Origin: Bradyrhizobium stylosanthis
GTDB lineage: Bacteria > Pseudomonadota > Alphaproteobacteria > Rhizobiales > Xanthobacteraceae
Direction of reading: 5' to 3'
NCBI RefSeq assembly: GCF_001641335.1
Contig: NZ_LVEM01000003.1
Span: 1,025,191-1,089,190 of the forward strand
Length of the DNA stretch: 64,000 nucleotides
Position numbers and translations under genes: made by a program. The notes beneath the pieces are model-generated. The model was given only the letters and a program-made list of their open reading frames with translations, searched no databases and was not told the DNA's origin. Shown here piece after piece: positions 16,798 to 25,651 of this stretch; position 1 is the stretch's first letter; the number at the start of each line of letters is the position of its first letter.

Positions 16798-18063
16798 TCA
16801 GAGGAAGCGGGTGGGTGCGAACGGCGCGAGCGGAATCTCGGGCTGCTTGCCGCTCAGGAGCTGCGCGACGAGGCGGCCGGTGCGGGCTGAGCCGACCAGG
16901 CCGACATGACCGTGGCCGAAGGCATAGACGATGTCGCGCGAGGCGCGGGCATGGCCGATGCAGGGCAGCCCGTCCGGCATGCTCGGCCGATGGCCGAACC
17001 AGGTCTTGATGCGCGAGGCCGGAATGTCCTTCGGCAGCTTCGGGAACATGCCGAGGAGGTTGTTGCGCAGGATCTCGGCGCGCTTCCAGTTCGGCGCGGC
17101 TTCGAGCCCGGCGATCTCGACCGTGCCGGCGGCGCGCAGGCCTTTGTCGGTCCAGTTCACCACCATCTTGGCGTCGGACGCCATCATTGAGCTGCGCGGA
17201 CCTGATTCCGGATTCTCGATCATGACGTGATAGCCACGCTCGGTCTCGAGCGGCAGGGGATCGCCGACCGATGCGGTGAGCCGTTTTGAATGCGCGCCAG
17301 CCGCGACCACGGCGGCATCGCAAGCAATCTCGCCGGTCTCGGTGATAACGGCCACGACCTTGTTGCCGTTTAGCTTAAGCCCCGTCGCCTTGGCGCGCAC
17401 GTGCTTGGCACCATTCGCGATCGCATGATTGGCGAGCGCTGCGACATAAGCACCGGGATCGCGGCAGCGTCCGGCCTCCTCCACGACGACGCCAAAGGTG
17501 TAGCGCGGATGCAGATCCGGCTCGCGCTGGCGCATCTCGTCGGCGCTCAGCTCCATCCACTGGACGCCGACCTTCTTGCGCAGGCGCCAGCCGAGATCGT
17601 TGTCGAAATTGCCGCGCGACGGGAACACGTGCATCACGCCGTTGCGCTCGACCAGTTCAGGGACGCCCGCCTCTTCCGCCAGCTTCCGGTGCAGCAGCGG
17701 TGCGTCCTTCAGGAGATCACGCAGCGCGAAGGCCGTCTTCTCGACCTTCGCCTCGGTCCAGCCCGACAGCAAATACTTGATCAGCCAGGGCAGCGCCTTC
17801 GGCAAGTAGGACCAGCGGATCGCCAGCGGGCCGAGCGGGTCCATCAGATAGCCCGGCACCTTCTTCCAGATGCCCGGCTCGGCCGGCGGGATCACCGAAT
17901 GCGAGGAGAGCCAGCCGGCATTGCCGTAGCTTGCCGCCTGCTCGCCGCCCGGCTCGCCCGGATCGATCAGCGTGACGCGATGACCCTCGCGCAGCGCCTC
18001 GATGGCGCTGATCACGCCGACCGCGCCGGCTCCGATGATGGCGACGTGGCGGCCTTCCGGCAT
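16798..18063 (-). CDS. DadA-like FAD-dependent D-amino acid dehydrogenase
   Basis: 421-residue DAO-family flavoprotein close to D-amino acid dehydrogenase small subunits (DadA). The FAD motif VAIIGAGAVGVISAIEALR is at the N-terminus, followed by YGNAGWLSSHSVIPPAEPG, typical of DadA, and C-terminal FGHGHVGLVGSARTGRLVAQ. These enzymes oxidise D-amino acids to imino acids and pass electrons to the respiratory chain. It is separated by 10 bp from the racemase gene and by 3 bp from the ThDP enzyme gene, so all three are surely co-transcribed. The presence of RidA in the same operon fits an imine product. The exact amino acid is unknown. Confidence 0.87.
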   Translation of the reverse strand: MPEGRHVAIIGAGAVGVISAIEALREGHRVTLIDPGEPGGEQAASYGNAGWLSSHSVIPPAEPGIWKKVPGYLMDPLGPLAIRWSYLPKALPWLIKYLLSGWTEAKVEKTAFALRDLLKDAPLLHRKLAEEAGVPELVERNGVMHVFPSRGNFDNDLGWRLRKKVGVQWMELSADEMRQREPDLHPRYTFGVVVEEAGRCRDPGAYVAALANHAIANGAKHVRAKATGLKLNGNKVVAVITETGEIACDAAVVAAGAHSKRLTASVGDPLPLETERGYHVMIENPESGPRSSMMASDAKMVVNWTDKGLRAAGTVEIAGLEAAPNWKRAEILRNNLLGMFPKLPKDIPASRIKTWFGHRPSMPDGLPCIGHARASRDIVYAFGHGHVGLVGSARTGRLVAQLLSGKQPEIPLAPFAPTRFL

Positions 18064-18066
18064 CGC

Positions 18067-19728
18067 TTAAGCCTTCACTTGCGGCGTGAAATCCTTGCCG
18101 ACCGAGATCGCCCTGGGATCGATGATGCAATGGAGGATCGACGGCTTGCCCGAGGCGAGCGCGCGCTCGAACGCCGGCGCGAACTCCTCGGTGCGCTCGA
18201 CGCGCTCGCCATGACCGCCGAACGCCTTGGCGTACATCGCGAAGTCCGGGTTCTTGAGCTGGGTGCCGACGACGCGGCCGGGATAGTCGCGCTCCTGATG
18301 CATGCGGATGGTGCCGTATTGCGAATTGTCGACCACGATCACGACCAGCGGCGCATCGTACTGCACGGCGGTTGCGAATTCCTGGCCGTTCATCAGGAAG
18401 CAGCCGTCACCGGCAAAGGCGACGACGACACGGTCCGGATATTGCCGCTTCGCCAGCACGCCCGCCGGCACGCCGTAGCCCATCGAGCCCGAGGTCGGCG
18501 CGAGCTGGGCCGCGAAGCTGTGGAAGCGATGATGGCGATGGATCCAGCCGGCATAATTGCCGGCGCCGTTGCAGACGATCGCGTCCTTCGGCAAGCGGTC
18601 GCGCAGCCAGGTCATCACCTGGCCGTACTGGAAGTGGCCCGGCAGCTCGCGCGCCTTGTCCGTCCAGGCGAGATAATCGGCGTGCGCCTTGGCGGCCTCG
18701 CCCTTCCAGGCGACCGCGCCCGCGGGCTTCAGCGTCTCGACGGCGGCGGCGAATGCAGCGGGCGTTGCCTGGATGGCAAGCTCGGGCTGGTAGACGCGGC
18801 CGAGCTCTTCCGAGCCCGGATGCACGTGGATCAGCTTCTGCTTCGGCGTCGGAATGTCCAAGAGCGTGTAGGACGAGGACGGCATCTCCGACATGCGGCC
18901 GCCGATGAGAAGGACGACGTCGGCGTTGTCGATGCGCGCCTTCAGGCCCGGGCTCGGCCCGATGCCGAGATCGCCGGCATAATGCGAATGATCGGCATCG
19001 ATCAGCGAGGCCCGGCGGAACGAGGTCGCAACTGGAAGGTCGAAGCGTTCGGCAAAGCGCGCGATGCTCTTGGTCGCCTCGTCGGTCCAGCGCGAGCCGC
19101 CGAGGATGACCAGCGGCGCCTTGGCGCCGGCGAGCATCGCACCGACGCGCTCGATATCAGACGGCGCCGGCCAGCTCACCGCGGGCTCGATGCGCATGGC
19201 ATCGGCGACGGCGGCGGTCTCGGTCAGCATGTTCTCCGGCAGTGCGATCACGACGGGACCGGGACGGCCCTGCATGGCGACGCGGAACGCGCGCGCGACC
19301 AGCTCCGGGATACGGTCGGGACGGTCGATCTCGACCGCCCATTTCGCCATGGGACCGAACACGGCCTTGTAGTCGAGCTCCTGGAACGCCTCGCGCTCGC
19401 GCATGCCGGTGTCGACCTGGCCGACGAACAGGATCATCGGCGTCGAATCCTGCATCGCGATATGGACGCCGTGGCTGGCATTGGTGGCGCCGGGGCCGCG
19501 GGTGACGAAGCAGATGCCGGGGCGTCCCGTGAGCTTGCCATAGGCCTCCGCCATCATCGCGGCACCGCCTTCGGCGCGGCAGATCACGACGTCGATCGGG
19601 CTGTCATGCAGCGCATCGAGCGCCGCCAGATAGCTCTCGCCCGGCACGCAGGTGACGCGGTCGACGCCCTGGGCCACCAGCTGATCGATCAGGATCTGGC
19701 CCCCGGTGCGGGTGTTTCTGATGGTCAT
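18067..19728 (-). CDS. Thiamine diphosphate-dependent enzyme, acetolactate synthase large-subunit type
   Basis: 553-residue ThDP enzyme with the three-domain layout of acetolactate synthase and related decarboxylases. The N-terminal PYR domain has the proton-relay glutamate in CRAEGGAAMMAEAYG and the GPGATNASHG loop. The C-terminal PP domain has the ThDP/Mg motif GDGCFLMNGQEFATAVQYDA ending in VVDNSQYGT. No small regulatory subunit gene is adjacent, and the gene lies in an amino-acid catabolic operon, so a 2-oxo acid decarboxylase or carboligase is more likely than branched-chain biosynthesis (inference). Its start overlaps the stop of the aminotransferase gene by 4 bp. Confidence 0.87.
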   Translation of the reverse strand: MTIRNTRTGGQILIDQLVAQGVDRVTCVPGESYLAALDALHDSPIDVVICRAEGGAAMMAEAYGKLTGRPGICFVTRGPGATNASHGVHIAMQDSTPMILFVGQVDTGMREREAFQELDYKAVFGPMAKWAVEIDRPDRIPELVARAFRVAMQGRPGPVVIALPENMLTETAAVADAMRIEPAVSWPAPSDIERVGAMLAGAKAPLVILGGSRWTDEATKSIARFAERFDLPVATSFRRASLIDADHSHYAGDLGIGPSPGLKARIDNADVVLLIGGRMSEMPSSSYTLLDIPTPKQKLIHVHPGSEELGRVYQPELAIQATPAAFAAAVETLKPAGAVAWKGEAAKAHADYLAWTDKARELPGHFQYGQVMTWLRDRLPKDAIVCNGAGNYAGWIHRHHRFHSFAAQLAPTSGSMGYGVPAGVLAKRQYPDRVVVAFAGDGCFLMNGQEFATAVQYDAPLVVIVVDNSQYGTIRMHQERDYPGRVVGTQLKNPDFAMYAKAFGGHGERVERTEEFAPAFERALASGKPSILHCIIDPRAISVGKDFTPQVKA

Positions 19729-20951
19729 GACAGCTCCCTGCAGGCTTTGGCGATGCGCTTCAAGGCTTCGCGCAAGTTTTGTTCCGAGGTGGCGTAGGAC
19801 AGGCGGAAATAAGGTGCAAGGCCGAAACAGCTGCCCGGCACCACGGCCACGTCATGCCTCTCCAGCAGGAAGCGGCAGAACGCCGCGTCGCTGTCGATGA
19901 CGTCGCCGCCAGGCATGCGGCGGCCGATCAGGCCGGCGCAGCTGGCATAGGTGTAGAACGCGCCCTCCGGCCGGCGGCAGCTGACGCCGTCGATCGCATT
20001 GAGCGCATCGACCACGATGTCGCGGCGGCGCTGGAACGCAGCGCGGCGCTCCACAAGAACGTCCTGCGGTCCGCTCAAGGCGGCGATCGCGGCCGCCTGG
20101 CTCACCGAGGACGGATTGGTCGTGCTCTGGCTCTGCACCACCGCCATCGCCGCGATCAGTTCGCGCGGCCCGCCGCCATAGCCGACGCGCCAGCCGGTCA
20201 TGGCGTAGGCCTTGGAGACGCCGTTGACGGTCAGCGTGCGCGATTTCAGGCTCGGCTCGAGCGCTGCGGCGGTCACGAACGGCATGCCGTCGTAGGTGAG
20301 GTGCTCGTAGATGTCGTCGGCCATCAGCCAGACATGCGGATGGCGCTTGAGCACGTCGAGGATCGGCCGGAGCTGCGCCGCCGAATAGGCCGCACCCGTC
20401 GGGTTGGACGGCGAGTTCAGGAGCAGCCAGCGCGTCTTCGGCGTGATCGCGCGCTCGAGATCGGCGGCATCGAGGCGAAAGCCGTTGTCCTCACGGCAGA
20501 GCACATCCACCGGCGTGCCGTCGGCGATGCGGACCATGTCGGCATAGCTGGTCCAATAGGGCGCGGCGAGGATCACCTGGTCGCCCGGACTTAAGCTCGC
20601 CATGAAGGCGTTGTGGATCACCTGCTTGGCGCCGGCGCCGGCGGTGATCTCGTCCGCGGCATAGACGAGATCGTTCTCGCGGCGGAATTTCTCCGCGATG
20701 GCCGCCTTCAGCTCCACCGAGCCGTCGAGGATGGTGTATTTGGTCTGCCCGGCGCGGATGGCGCTTATCGCCGCGTCCTTGGCGTGATCCGGCGTGTCGA
20801 AATCAGGCTCGCCGGCCCCCAGCACGATCACCGGCCGGCCCTCGCGCTTCAGCCGCTGCGCGACCGCGCCGATCTTCAGGATCTCGGAGACGCCGATCGC
20901 GCTGATGCGCTGTGCAGACCGAAAGCCGGATGCGGATGCCCTGACGGTCAC
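19725..20951 (-). CDS. Class I/II PLP-dependent aminotransferase
   Basis: 408-residue fold-type I aminotransferase of the aspartate aminotransferase family. The residues holding PLP are recognisable: NSPSNPTG, ADDIYEHLTYDG, and the Schiff-base lysine in NGVSKAYAMTGWRVGY; the C-terminal arginine region is YFRLSYATS. Its stop overlaps the ThDP gene start (4 bp) and RidA follows upstream with an 18-bp gap. RidA proteins protect PLP enzymes from reactive enamines, so the pairing is meaningful. It could supply or remove the amino group of the pathway's 2-oxo acid. The substrate is not predictable from the sequence. Confidence 0.9.
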   Translation of the reverse strand: MTVRASASGFRSAQRISAIGVSEILKIGAVAQRLKREGRPVIVLGAGEPDFDTPDHAKDAAISAIRAGQTKYTILDGSVELKAAIAEKFRRENDLVYAADEITAGAGAKQVIHNAFMASLSPGDQVILAAPYWTSYADMVRIADGTPVDVLCREDNGFRLDAADLERAITPKTRWLLLNSPSNPTGAAYSAAQLRPILDVLKRHPHVWLMADDIYEHLTYDGMPFVTAAALEPSLKSRTLTVNGVSKAYAMTGWRVGYGGGPRELIAAMAVVQSQSTTNPSSVSQAAAIAALSGPQDVLVERRAAFQRRRDIVVDALNAIDGVSCRRPEGAFYTYASCAGLIGRRMPGGDVIDSDAAFCRFLLERHDVAVVPGSCFGLAPYFRLSYATSEQNLREALKRIAKACRELS

Positions 20952-20969
20952 GGCCGAGCCCTTACTTAC

Positions 20970-21323
20970 TTACTTGCGCGCGGCGATCGCGATCACTTCG
21001 ATACGGAAGGCGGGATCGGCGAGCTCGACCTTGCCGCAGGCGCGGGTCGGCGTGTTGCCTGGCACGACCCAGGCGTCATAAACCGCGTTCATGGCGTCGA
21101 AATCGTCCATGGTCTTGAGCCAGACCTGGACGCTGAGCAGGCGCGACTTGTCGGTGCCGGCGCGTGCCAGCATGTCGTCGACCTTGGCCAAAGCTTCCTT
21201 GGTCTGCTGGGTGATGTCGGCGGTCTTGGTGTCCGCGACCTGGCCTGCAAGGAAGACGAGATCGCCGAACACGGAGGCGCGGCTGCGGCGGGCGTTCTGG
21301 TCGATGCGGGTGATGTCAGACAT
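20970..21323 (-). CDS. RidA family reactive imine/enamine deaminase
   Basis: 117-residue RidA (YjgF/YER057c/UK114) protein, a small trimeric enzyme that hydrolyses imines and enamines to 2-oxo acids and ammonia. Family marks are VFLAGQVADTK, then LSVQVWLKTMDDFDAMNAVY and TPTRACGKVELADPAFRIEV, which includes the Arg that binds the substrate carboxylate and the C-terminal Glu. The start is the ATG of MSDITRIDQN; the longer reading frame is a shadow of the dehydrogenase gene. It lies 11 bp after the 2-hydroxyacid dehydrogenase gene. In this operon it would logically act on the imino acid made by the DadA-like enzyme (inference). Confidence 0.92.
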   Translation of the reverse strand: MSDITRIDQNARRSRASVFGDLVFLAGQVADTKTADITQQTKEALAKVDDMLARAGTDKSRLLSVQVWLKTMDDFDAMNAVYDAWVVPGNTPTRACGKVELADPAFRIEVIAIAARK

Positions 21324-21334
21324 GGGATATCCCC

Positions 21335-22252
21335 TTACTTGCCGGTGGCGATGATGCGGCGGCAATGATCGAGCGCCGCGCCGATGAGGTTGTCGCTCGC
21401 CTCCGGCGTGCGGAACGCCGAATGCGCCGACAGGGTCACGTTCGGCAGCTTCGTCAGCGCATGGCCCGCCGGGAGCGGTTCGACGGTGAAGACGTCGAGG
21501 CCGGCATGGGCGATGTGGCCCGAGCGGAGCGCCTCCAGCATCGCGTCCTCGTCGACGACCGCGCCGCGCGCGGTGTTGATCAGGATGCTGCCCTTGCGCA
21601 TCTGCGCGATGCGCTCGCGCGACAGGAAGCCCTTGGTCTCGTCGTTGAGCAGGAGATGCAGCGAGACGACGTGGCTCTCGGCGAGCAGCTTCTCCAGCGA
21701 CACGAACTCGACGCCCGGATGGGTCTTCGGCGTCCTGTTCCAGGCGATCACCTTCATGCCGCAGCCCGCCGCCATGCGCGCGGCTTCCGCCGCGATGCCG
21801 CCGAAGCCGATCAGGCCGAGCGTCTTGCCGGTGAGCTGGACCGCGTCGCGGCGCAGCCAGTTGCCCTCGCGCATGCCGCGATCCATCTCGCCGAAGCTCT
21901 TTGCGGAGGCCCACATCAGCGCGATCGCGCATTCGGCAACGGCCGTGTCGCCATAACCCTTGATCGTGTGGACGGAGATGCCGCGCTCAGCGAGCTCCTC
22001 CGGATTCATGTAGCTGCGCGCGCCGGTACCGAGGAAGACGACGTGCTTGAGCGCCTTGCACGTCTCGGCGATCGGCGTCGGCACAGCTGTGTGGTCGACG
22101 ATCATGATCTCGGCATCGCCAAGGAGGCCGGGCAGCTCGTCGGGCTTGATCGAGGGGTTGCGGTTGATGCCGACAGGCAGATCCTGGGAGCGCAGCAGCT
22201 TGTCGGTCACCGCCGCCAGGGTGTCGTTTGCATCGACGAATAGAGCGCGCAC
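21335..22252 (-). CDS. D-isomer specific 2-hydroxyacid dehydrogenase
   Basis: 305-residue NAD(P)-dependent dehydrogenase of the D-2-hydroxyacid family. The Rossmann motif is LGLIGFGGIAAEAARMA, the conserved catalytic Arg lies in NTARGAVVDE, the Glu in GLDVFTVEPLP, and the His in LSAHSAF. The last replaces the more usual TPH or GHxA context but keeps the histidine. It is the first gene of the minus-strand operon and is divergent from the amino-acid ABC transporter, sharing a 237-bp control region. Reduction of a 2-oxo acid produced in the pathway is the obvious role (inference). Confidence 0.88.
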   Translation of the reverse strand: MRALFVDANDTLAAVTDKLLRSQDLPVGINRNPSIKPDELPGLLGDAEIMIVDHTAVPTPIAETCKALKHVVFLGTGARSYMNPEELAERGISVHTIKGYGDTAVAECAIALMWASAKSFGEMDRGMREGNWLRRDAVQLTGKTLGLIGFGGIAAEAARMAAGCGMKVIAWNRTPKTHPGVEFVSLEKLLAESHVVSLHLLLNDETKGFLSRERIAQMRKGSILINTARGAVVDEDAMLEALRSGHIAHAGLDVFTVEPLPAGHALTKLPNVTLSAHSAFRTPEASDNLIGAALDHCRRIIATGK

Positions 22253-22291
22253 GGGCCCCTCCTTCAGCTTACATTCGAATTGCGTTCAGTC

Positions 22292-22435
22292 TTGTATTCA
22301 GACTTGAATGCGATTTGCAATCCCCGTCGCCGGGGAATTTTGCGCAATCCTGCCAAGATATTGGGCTCACCTCTGCCTTGCCGCACAAATGACCAGCAAC
22401 ATGAAATACCGTATTGCATTTTATCCTGAATACAG
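22292..22435. promoter_or_regulatory. Two inverted TTGTATTCAG-type motifs in the divergent promoter
   Basis: TTGTATTCAG at 22292-22301 and CTGAATACAG at 22426-22435 (reverse complement CTGTATTCAG) match at 9 of 10 positions, in opposite orientation, at either end of the divergent control region. FCD-type GntR regulators bind short TGTA/TACA-centred sites, so the GntR protein at 15231-15944 is a candidate partner. This is motif reading only. Confidence 0.4.
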
Positions 22436-22489
22436 AAATAGTCCAGTGGCCGGAGACGATCCGACCCAAAATCCAGGGAGACAGAGACC

Positions 22490-23326
22490 ATGAATCGCAG
22501 GGACGCTCTCACCACAGTCGCGCTCGCGGGCGCAGCGATCGCCGCCGCCGGCACCCCGGCCAAGGCCGACGCACCGGCCTCCACGCTCGACCGCATCAAG
22601 AAGAATGGCGTGCTCCGGGTCGCCGTCATCGTCGGCCAGGAGCCCTACTTCCATAAGGATCTCGCCACCAACGAATGGTCCGGCGCCTGCATCGAGATGG
22701 CCAAGGACATTGCGAGCAAGCTCGGCGCCAAGGTCGAGACGCTGGAATCGACCTGGGGCAACCAGATCCTCGACCTGCAGGCCGACAAGGTCGACCTCGC
22801 CTTCGCCGTGAACCCGACGCCCGAGCGCGCCCTCGTCATCGACTTCTCGACCCCGATCCTGGTGCACTCCTTCACCGTCATCACCAAGAAGGGCTTTGCC
22901 AAGCCGCAGACCTGGGCCGAGCTCAACAAGCCCGAAGTGAAGATCGCCGTCGACATCGGCTCGACCCACGAGACCATCGCGCGCCGCTACTGCCCGAAGG
23001 CCAACATCCTCGGCTTCAAGAACCGCGACGAGGCGATCCTTGCGGTTGCGACGGGACGTGCCGACTGCAACGTCTCGCTCGCCGTGCTCTCGGTCTCGAC
23101 CCTGAAGAAGAACCCGAACCTCGGCGATCTCGCCATCCCGCGCCCGCTGCTGACGCTGCCGACCAACATGGGCATCCGCGCCGAGAACGACCGCCGCTAC
23201 AAGGACTTCCTCAGCGCCTGGGCCGACTACAACCGTTCGATGGGCCAGACCCGCGAATGGATGCTCAAGGGTTTCGAAGCGGTCGGCCTCACCGCGGACG
23301 ATCTGCCACCCGAAGTGCAGTTCTGA
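22490..23326 (+). CDS. Amino-acid ABC transporter substrate-binding protein (PAAT type)
   Basis: 278-residue periplasmic binding protein of the polar amino acid (PAAT, SBP_bac_3) type. Residues 1-27 (MNRRDALTTVALAGAAIAAA) form a signal peptide with a twin arginine, so Sec or Tat export is possible. The domain shows LRVAVIVGQEPY, VDLAFAVNPTPERALVIDFS and IAVDIGSTHETIARRY, the usual ligand-contacting regions. It starts an operon with one permease, one ATPase and a racemase. It is divergent from the DadA-like/RidA operon, so the ligand is probably the amino acid broken down by that operon (inference). Confidence 0.92.
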   Translation: MNRRDALTTVALAGAAIAAAGTPAKADAPASTLDRIKKNGVLRVAVIVGQEPYFHKDLATNEWSGACIEMAKDIASKLGAKVETLESTWGNQILDLQADKVDLAFAVNPTPERALVIDFSTPILVHSFTVITKKGFAKPQTWAELNKPEVKIAVDIGSTHETIARRYCPKANILGFKNRDEAILAVATGRADCNVSLAVLSVSTLKKNPNLGDLAIPRPLLTLPTNMGIRAENDRRYKDFLSAWADYNRSMGQTREWMLKGFEAVGLTADDLPPEVQF

Positions 23327-23339
23327 CGGCCGCGCGACG

Positions 23340-24002
23340 ATGTATGTCTGGGAGTTCGCGGCGCTCAAGCCGTATTGGGGCCTGATCTGGCAAGGGCTCC
23401 TGGTCACCGTCTTCTACACGGTGACCACGGTCGCCGCGGGCCTCGTGATCGGACTGATCGTCGGCATCCTGCGCACGACGGCGCCGCGCTGGATTGCGGT
23501 GCCGCTGCGTCTCTATATCGAGATCTTCCGCTGCACGCCGCTGCTGGTGCAGCTGGTCTGGATGTATTACGCCCTGCCCGTCCTGATCGGTGTCGACATG
23601 TCGCCGGCGATGGCCTGCTTCATCGCGTTGTCGCTCTATGCCGGCTCGTTCTACGCGGAGATCTTCCGCGGCGGCATCGAGGCCGTCGATGTCGGCCAAT
23701 GGGAGGCCGGGCGCGCCATCGGCATGCGCCGCGGCAAGATCTTCCGCCGCATCGTGCTGCCGCAGGCGACGCAGGTGATGATCCCCTCCTTCATCAACCA
23801 GACCATCATGCAGCTCAAGAACACCTCGCTGGTGTCGGTGGTCGCGGTCGGCGACCTGCTCTACCAGGGCTCGGTGATCACAGCGGCGAGCTACCGCCCG
23901 CTCGAGGTCTACACCACGATCGCCGTGCTTTATTTCGTCGTGCTGTTCCCGCTGACGCTGGTCGCGGACCGGGTCGAGCTGAGGATGGGAGCACATCGAT
24001 GA
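23340..24002 (+). CDS. Amino-acid ABC transporter permease (HisM/GlnP type)
   Basis: 220-residue inner-membrane permease of the HisMQ family with about five membrane segments. The coupling-helix motif is seen as EAGRAIGMRRGKIFRRIVLP, and the amino-acid permease start WGLIWQGLLVTVFYTVTTV is typical. Only one permease gene is present, so it likely forms a homodimer. It follows the binding-protein gene by 13 bp and its stop overlaps the ATPase start (ATGA). Confidence 0.92.
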   Translation: MYVWEFAALKPYWGLIWQGLLVTVFYTVTTVAAGLVIGLIVGILRTTAPRWIAVPLRLYIEIFRCTPLLVQLVWMYYALPVLIGVDMSPAMACFIALSLYAGSFYAEIFRGGIEAVDVGQWEAGRAIGMRRGKIFRRIVLPQATQVMIPSFINQTIMQLKNTSLVSVVAVGDLLYQGSVITAASYRPLEVYTTIAVLYFVVLFPLTLVADRVELRMGAHR

Positions 24003-24757
24003 GTGCCCTGATCGCAAGCAATATCCACAAGGCCTTCGGCGACCATGAGGTGCTCAAGGGCGTCTCGCTCGATGTCGCACGCGGCGAGGTCGTCACCCTG
24101 ATCGGCGCCTCCGGCTCGGGCAAGTCCACCTTCCTGCGCTGTCTCAATCTCCTGGAGATGCCGCAGCAGGGCGAGCTCGCGATCGGCACGCACCAATTCG
24201 CCTTCGGCAGGGGCGTTCGCCCCGCGGGCGATGCGCAACTTGCACTGCTCCGCCGCAGCGTCGGCATGGTGTTCCAGCACTTCAACCTATTCCCGCACAT
24301 GTCGGTGCTTCGCAACATCACCGAAGGCCCCGTGCAGGTGAAGGGCATGGCACAGGCGGAGGCCGACGCGCTCGGCCGCGACCTGCTCGCCAAGGTCGGC
24401 CTCGCCGACAAGGCCGACGCCTTTCCGAGCCGCCTGTCCGGCGGCCAGAAGCAGCGCGTCGCAATCGCCCGTGCGCTCGCCATGAAGCCCGAGGTGATGC
24501 TGTTCGACGAGCCGACCTCGGCGCTCGACCCTGAGCTCGTCGGCGAAGTCCTCGCCGTCATCCGCAGCCTCGCGAGCGAGGGCATGACCATGGTGCTGGT
24601 CACGCACGAGATGACCTTCGCCGCCGACGTCTCCACCCGCGTCGGCTTCATGAACGACGGAATCATGGCCGAGATCGGCACGCCGGAAGAGACCATCCGC
24701 CAACCGCGCAGCGAGCGGCTGAAATCCTTTCTCAGCCGCTTTCACGAAACGCACTAG
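23999..24757 (+). CDS. Amino-acid ABC transporter ATP-binding protein (GlnQ type)
   Basis: 252-residue nucleotide-binding protein. Walker A is GASGSGKST (about residues 36-44), the Q-loop is MVFQHFNLFPHM, the ABC signature is LSGGQKQRVAIARAL, Walker B is VMLFDEPTSALD, and the switch His is in LVTHEM. The ATG overlaps the permease stop codon by 4 bp; longer open frames upstream are shadows of the permease gene. It powers uptake by the preceding binding protein and permease. Confidence 0.95.
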   Translation: MSALIASNIHKAFGDHEVLKGVSLDVARGEVVTLIGASGSGKSTFLRCLNLLEMPQQGELAIGTHQFAFGRGVRPAGDAQLALLRRSVGMVFQHFNLFPHMSVLRNITEGPVQVKGMAQAEADALGRDLLAKVGLADKADAFPSRLSGGQKQRVAIARALAMKPEVMLFDEPTSALDPELVGEVLAVIRSLASEGMTMVLVTHEMTFAADVSTRVGFMNDGIMAEIGTPEETIRQPRSERLKSFLSRFHETH

Positions 24758-24796
24758 ACTGCCGGTCACGACCATCCCGAATCGATGGAGGGATTC

Positions 24797-25525
24797 ATGA
24801 AGCTCCGCGGCGGCTACACGAATTACGGCGAGACCATCGGCATCCTGATGCTCGATACTCGTTTCCCGCGCCCGCGCGGCGACATCGGCAATGCGCTCTC
24901 CTACGACTTCCCGGTGCGTTACAAGATCGTGCGCGGCGCGCACGCCACGCGGATCATGGGCGACCTGCCCGATCCCGCCCTGCTCGAGCCCTTCATCGCC
25001 GCGGCCCGCGAGCTGGAAGCCGACGGCGTCAAGGCGATCACGACCAGCTGCGGCTTCCTCGCGCCGTTCCAGAAGCAGCTCGCCGCCGCCGTGAACATCC
25101 CGGTCTTCACCTCGAGCCTGATCCAGGCGCCGCTGATCCACGCCATGCTGCCGCCGGGCAAAATCATCGGTATCTTCACCGAACGCGGCCACCACATGAA
25201 CGCCGGGCATTTCCGCGGCGTCGGCTGGTCGCCGGACGAGATCGCCGTGCAGATCCAGGGCATGAAGCCTGATGCGCAGTTTCCCGCAACCTACATTCTC
25301 GGCCGCGAGGAGCTGGACACCGACGTGCTGCGGGCCGAGATGATCGAGATGACGGAAGCCTTCATGGCGTCCTGCACAAATCCCGGCGCGATCCTGTTCG
25401 AGTGCACCAACATGTGCCCGTTCTCGAAGGACGTCGCCGAAATCTCAAACCTTCCGGTGTTCGACATCAACACCCTGATCAACTTCTTCTACCGCGCGGC
25501 CCATCCCGTGCCGTTCCTGCGCTGA
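24797..25525 (+). CDS. Aspartate/glutamate racemase family protein (copy 2)
   Basis: 242-residue Asp/Glu racemase superfamily protein, paralogous to the one at 16044-16787. It keeps both cysteines (ITTSCGFLAPF and ILFECTNMCPF) and the shared GILMLDTRFPRPRGDIGNAL start. The ATG at 24797 was chosen over one four codons upstream because GGAGGGATTC precedes it. It is 39 bp after the ATPase gene and completes the transporter operon. Two racemase paralogues flanking one amino-acid locus suggest two substrates, both stereoisomers, or maleate-isomerase-like chemistry in one of them (inference). Confidence 0.85.
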   Translation: MKLRGGYTNYGETIGILMLDTRFPRPRGDIGNALSYDFPVRYKIVRGAHATRIMGDLPDPALLEPFIAAARELEADGVKAITTSCGFLAPFQKQLAAAVNIPVFTSSLIQAPLIHAMLPPGKIIGIFTERGHHMNAGHFRGVGWSPDEIAVQIQGMKPDAQFPATYILGREELDTDVLRAEMIEMTEAFMASCTNPGAILFECTNMCPFSKDVAEISNLPVFDINTLINFFYRAAHPVPFLR

Positions 25526-25651
25526 GCGAAGAACACGCCCGACTGAACATCAGGACGAAAACCTTCATACCGCGCCGACCGCGCCTAAGGAAACCACGCA
25601 GTGGAACCCGCCGGATCTCTCAGATGAACTGAATTCCGACATCTTTGTTGA

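Noticed and set aside
18067..19728. Calling the ThDP protein a biosynthetic acetolactate synthase (ilvB)
   Set aside because: No small subunit gene or branched-chain biosynthesis genes are near; the operon is catabolic in character.
17401..19797. Plus-strand open frame of 798 codons
   Set aside because: It is the antisense shadow of the DadA-like and ThDP genes, which have intact catalytic motifs.
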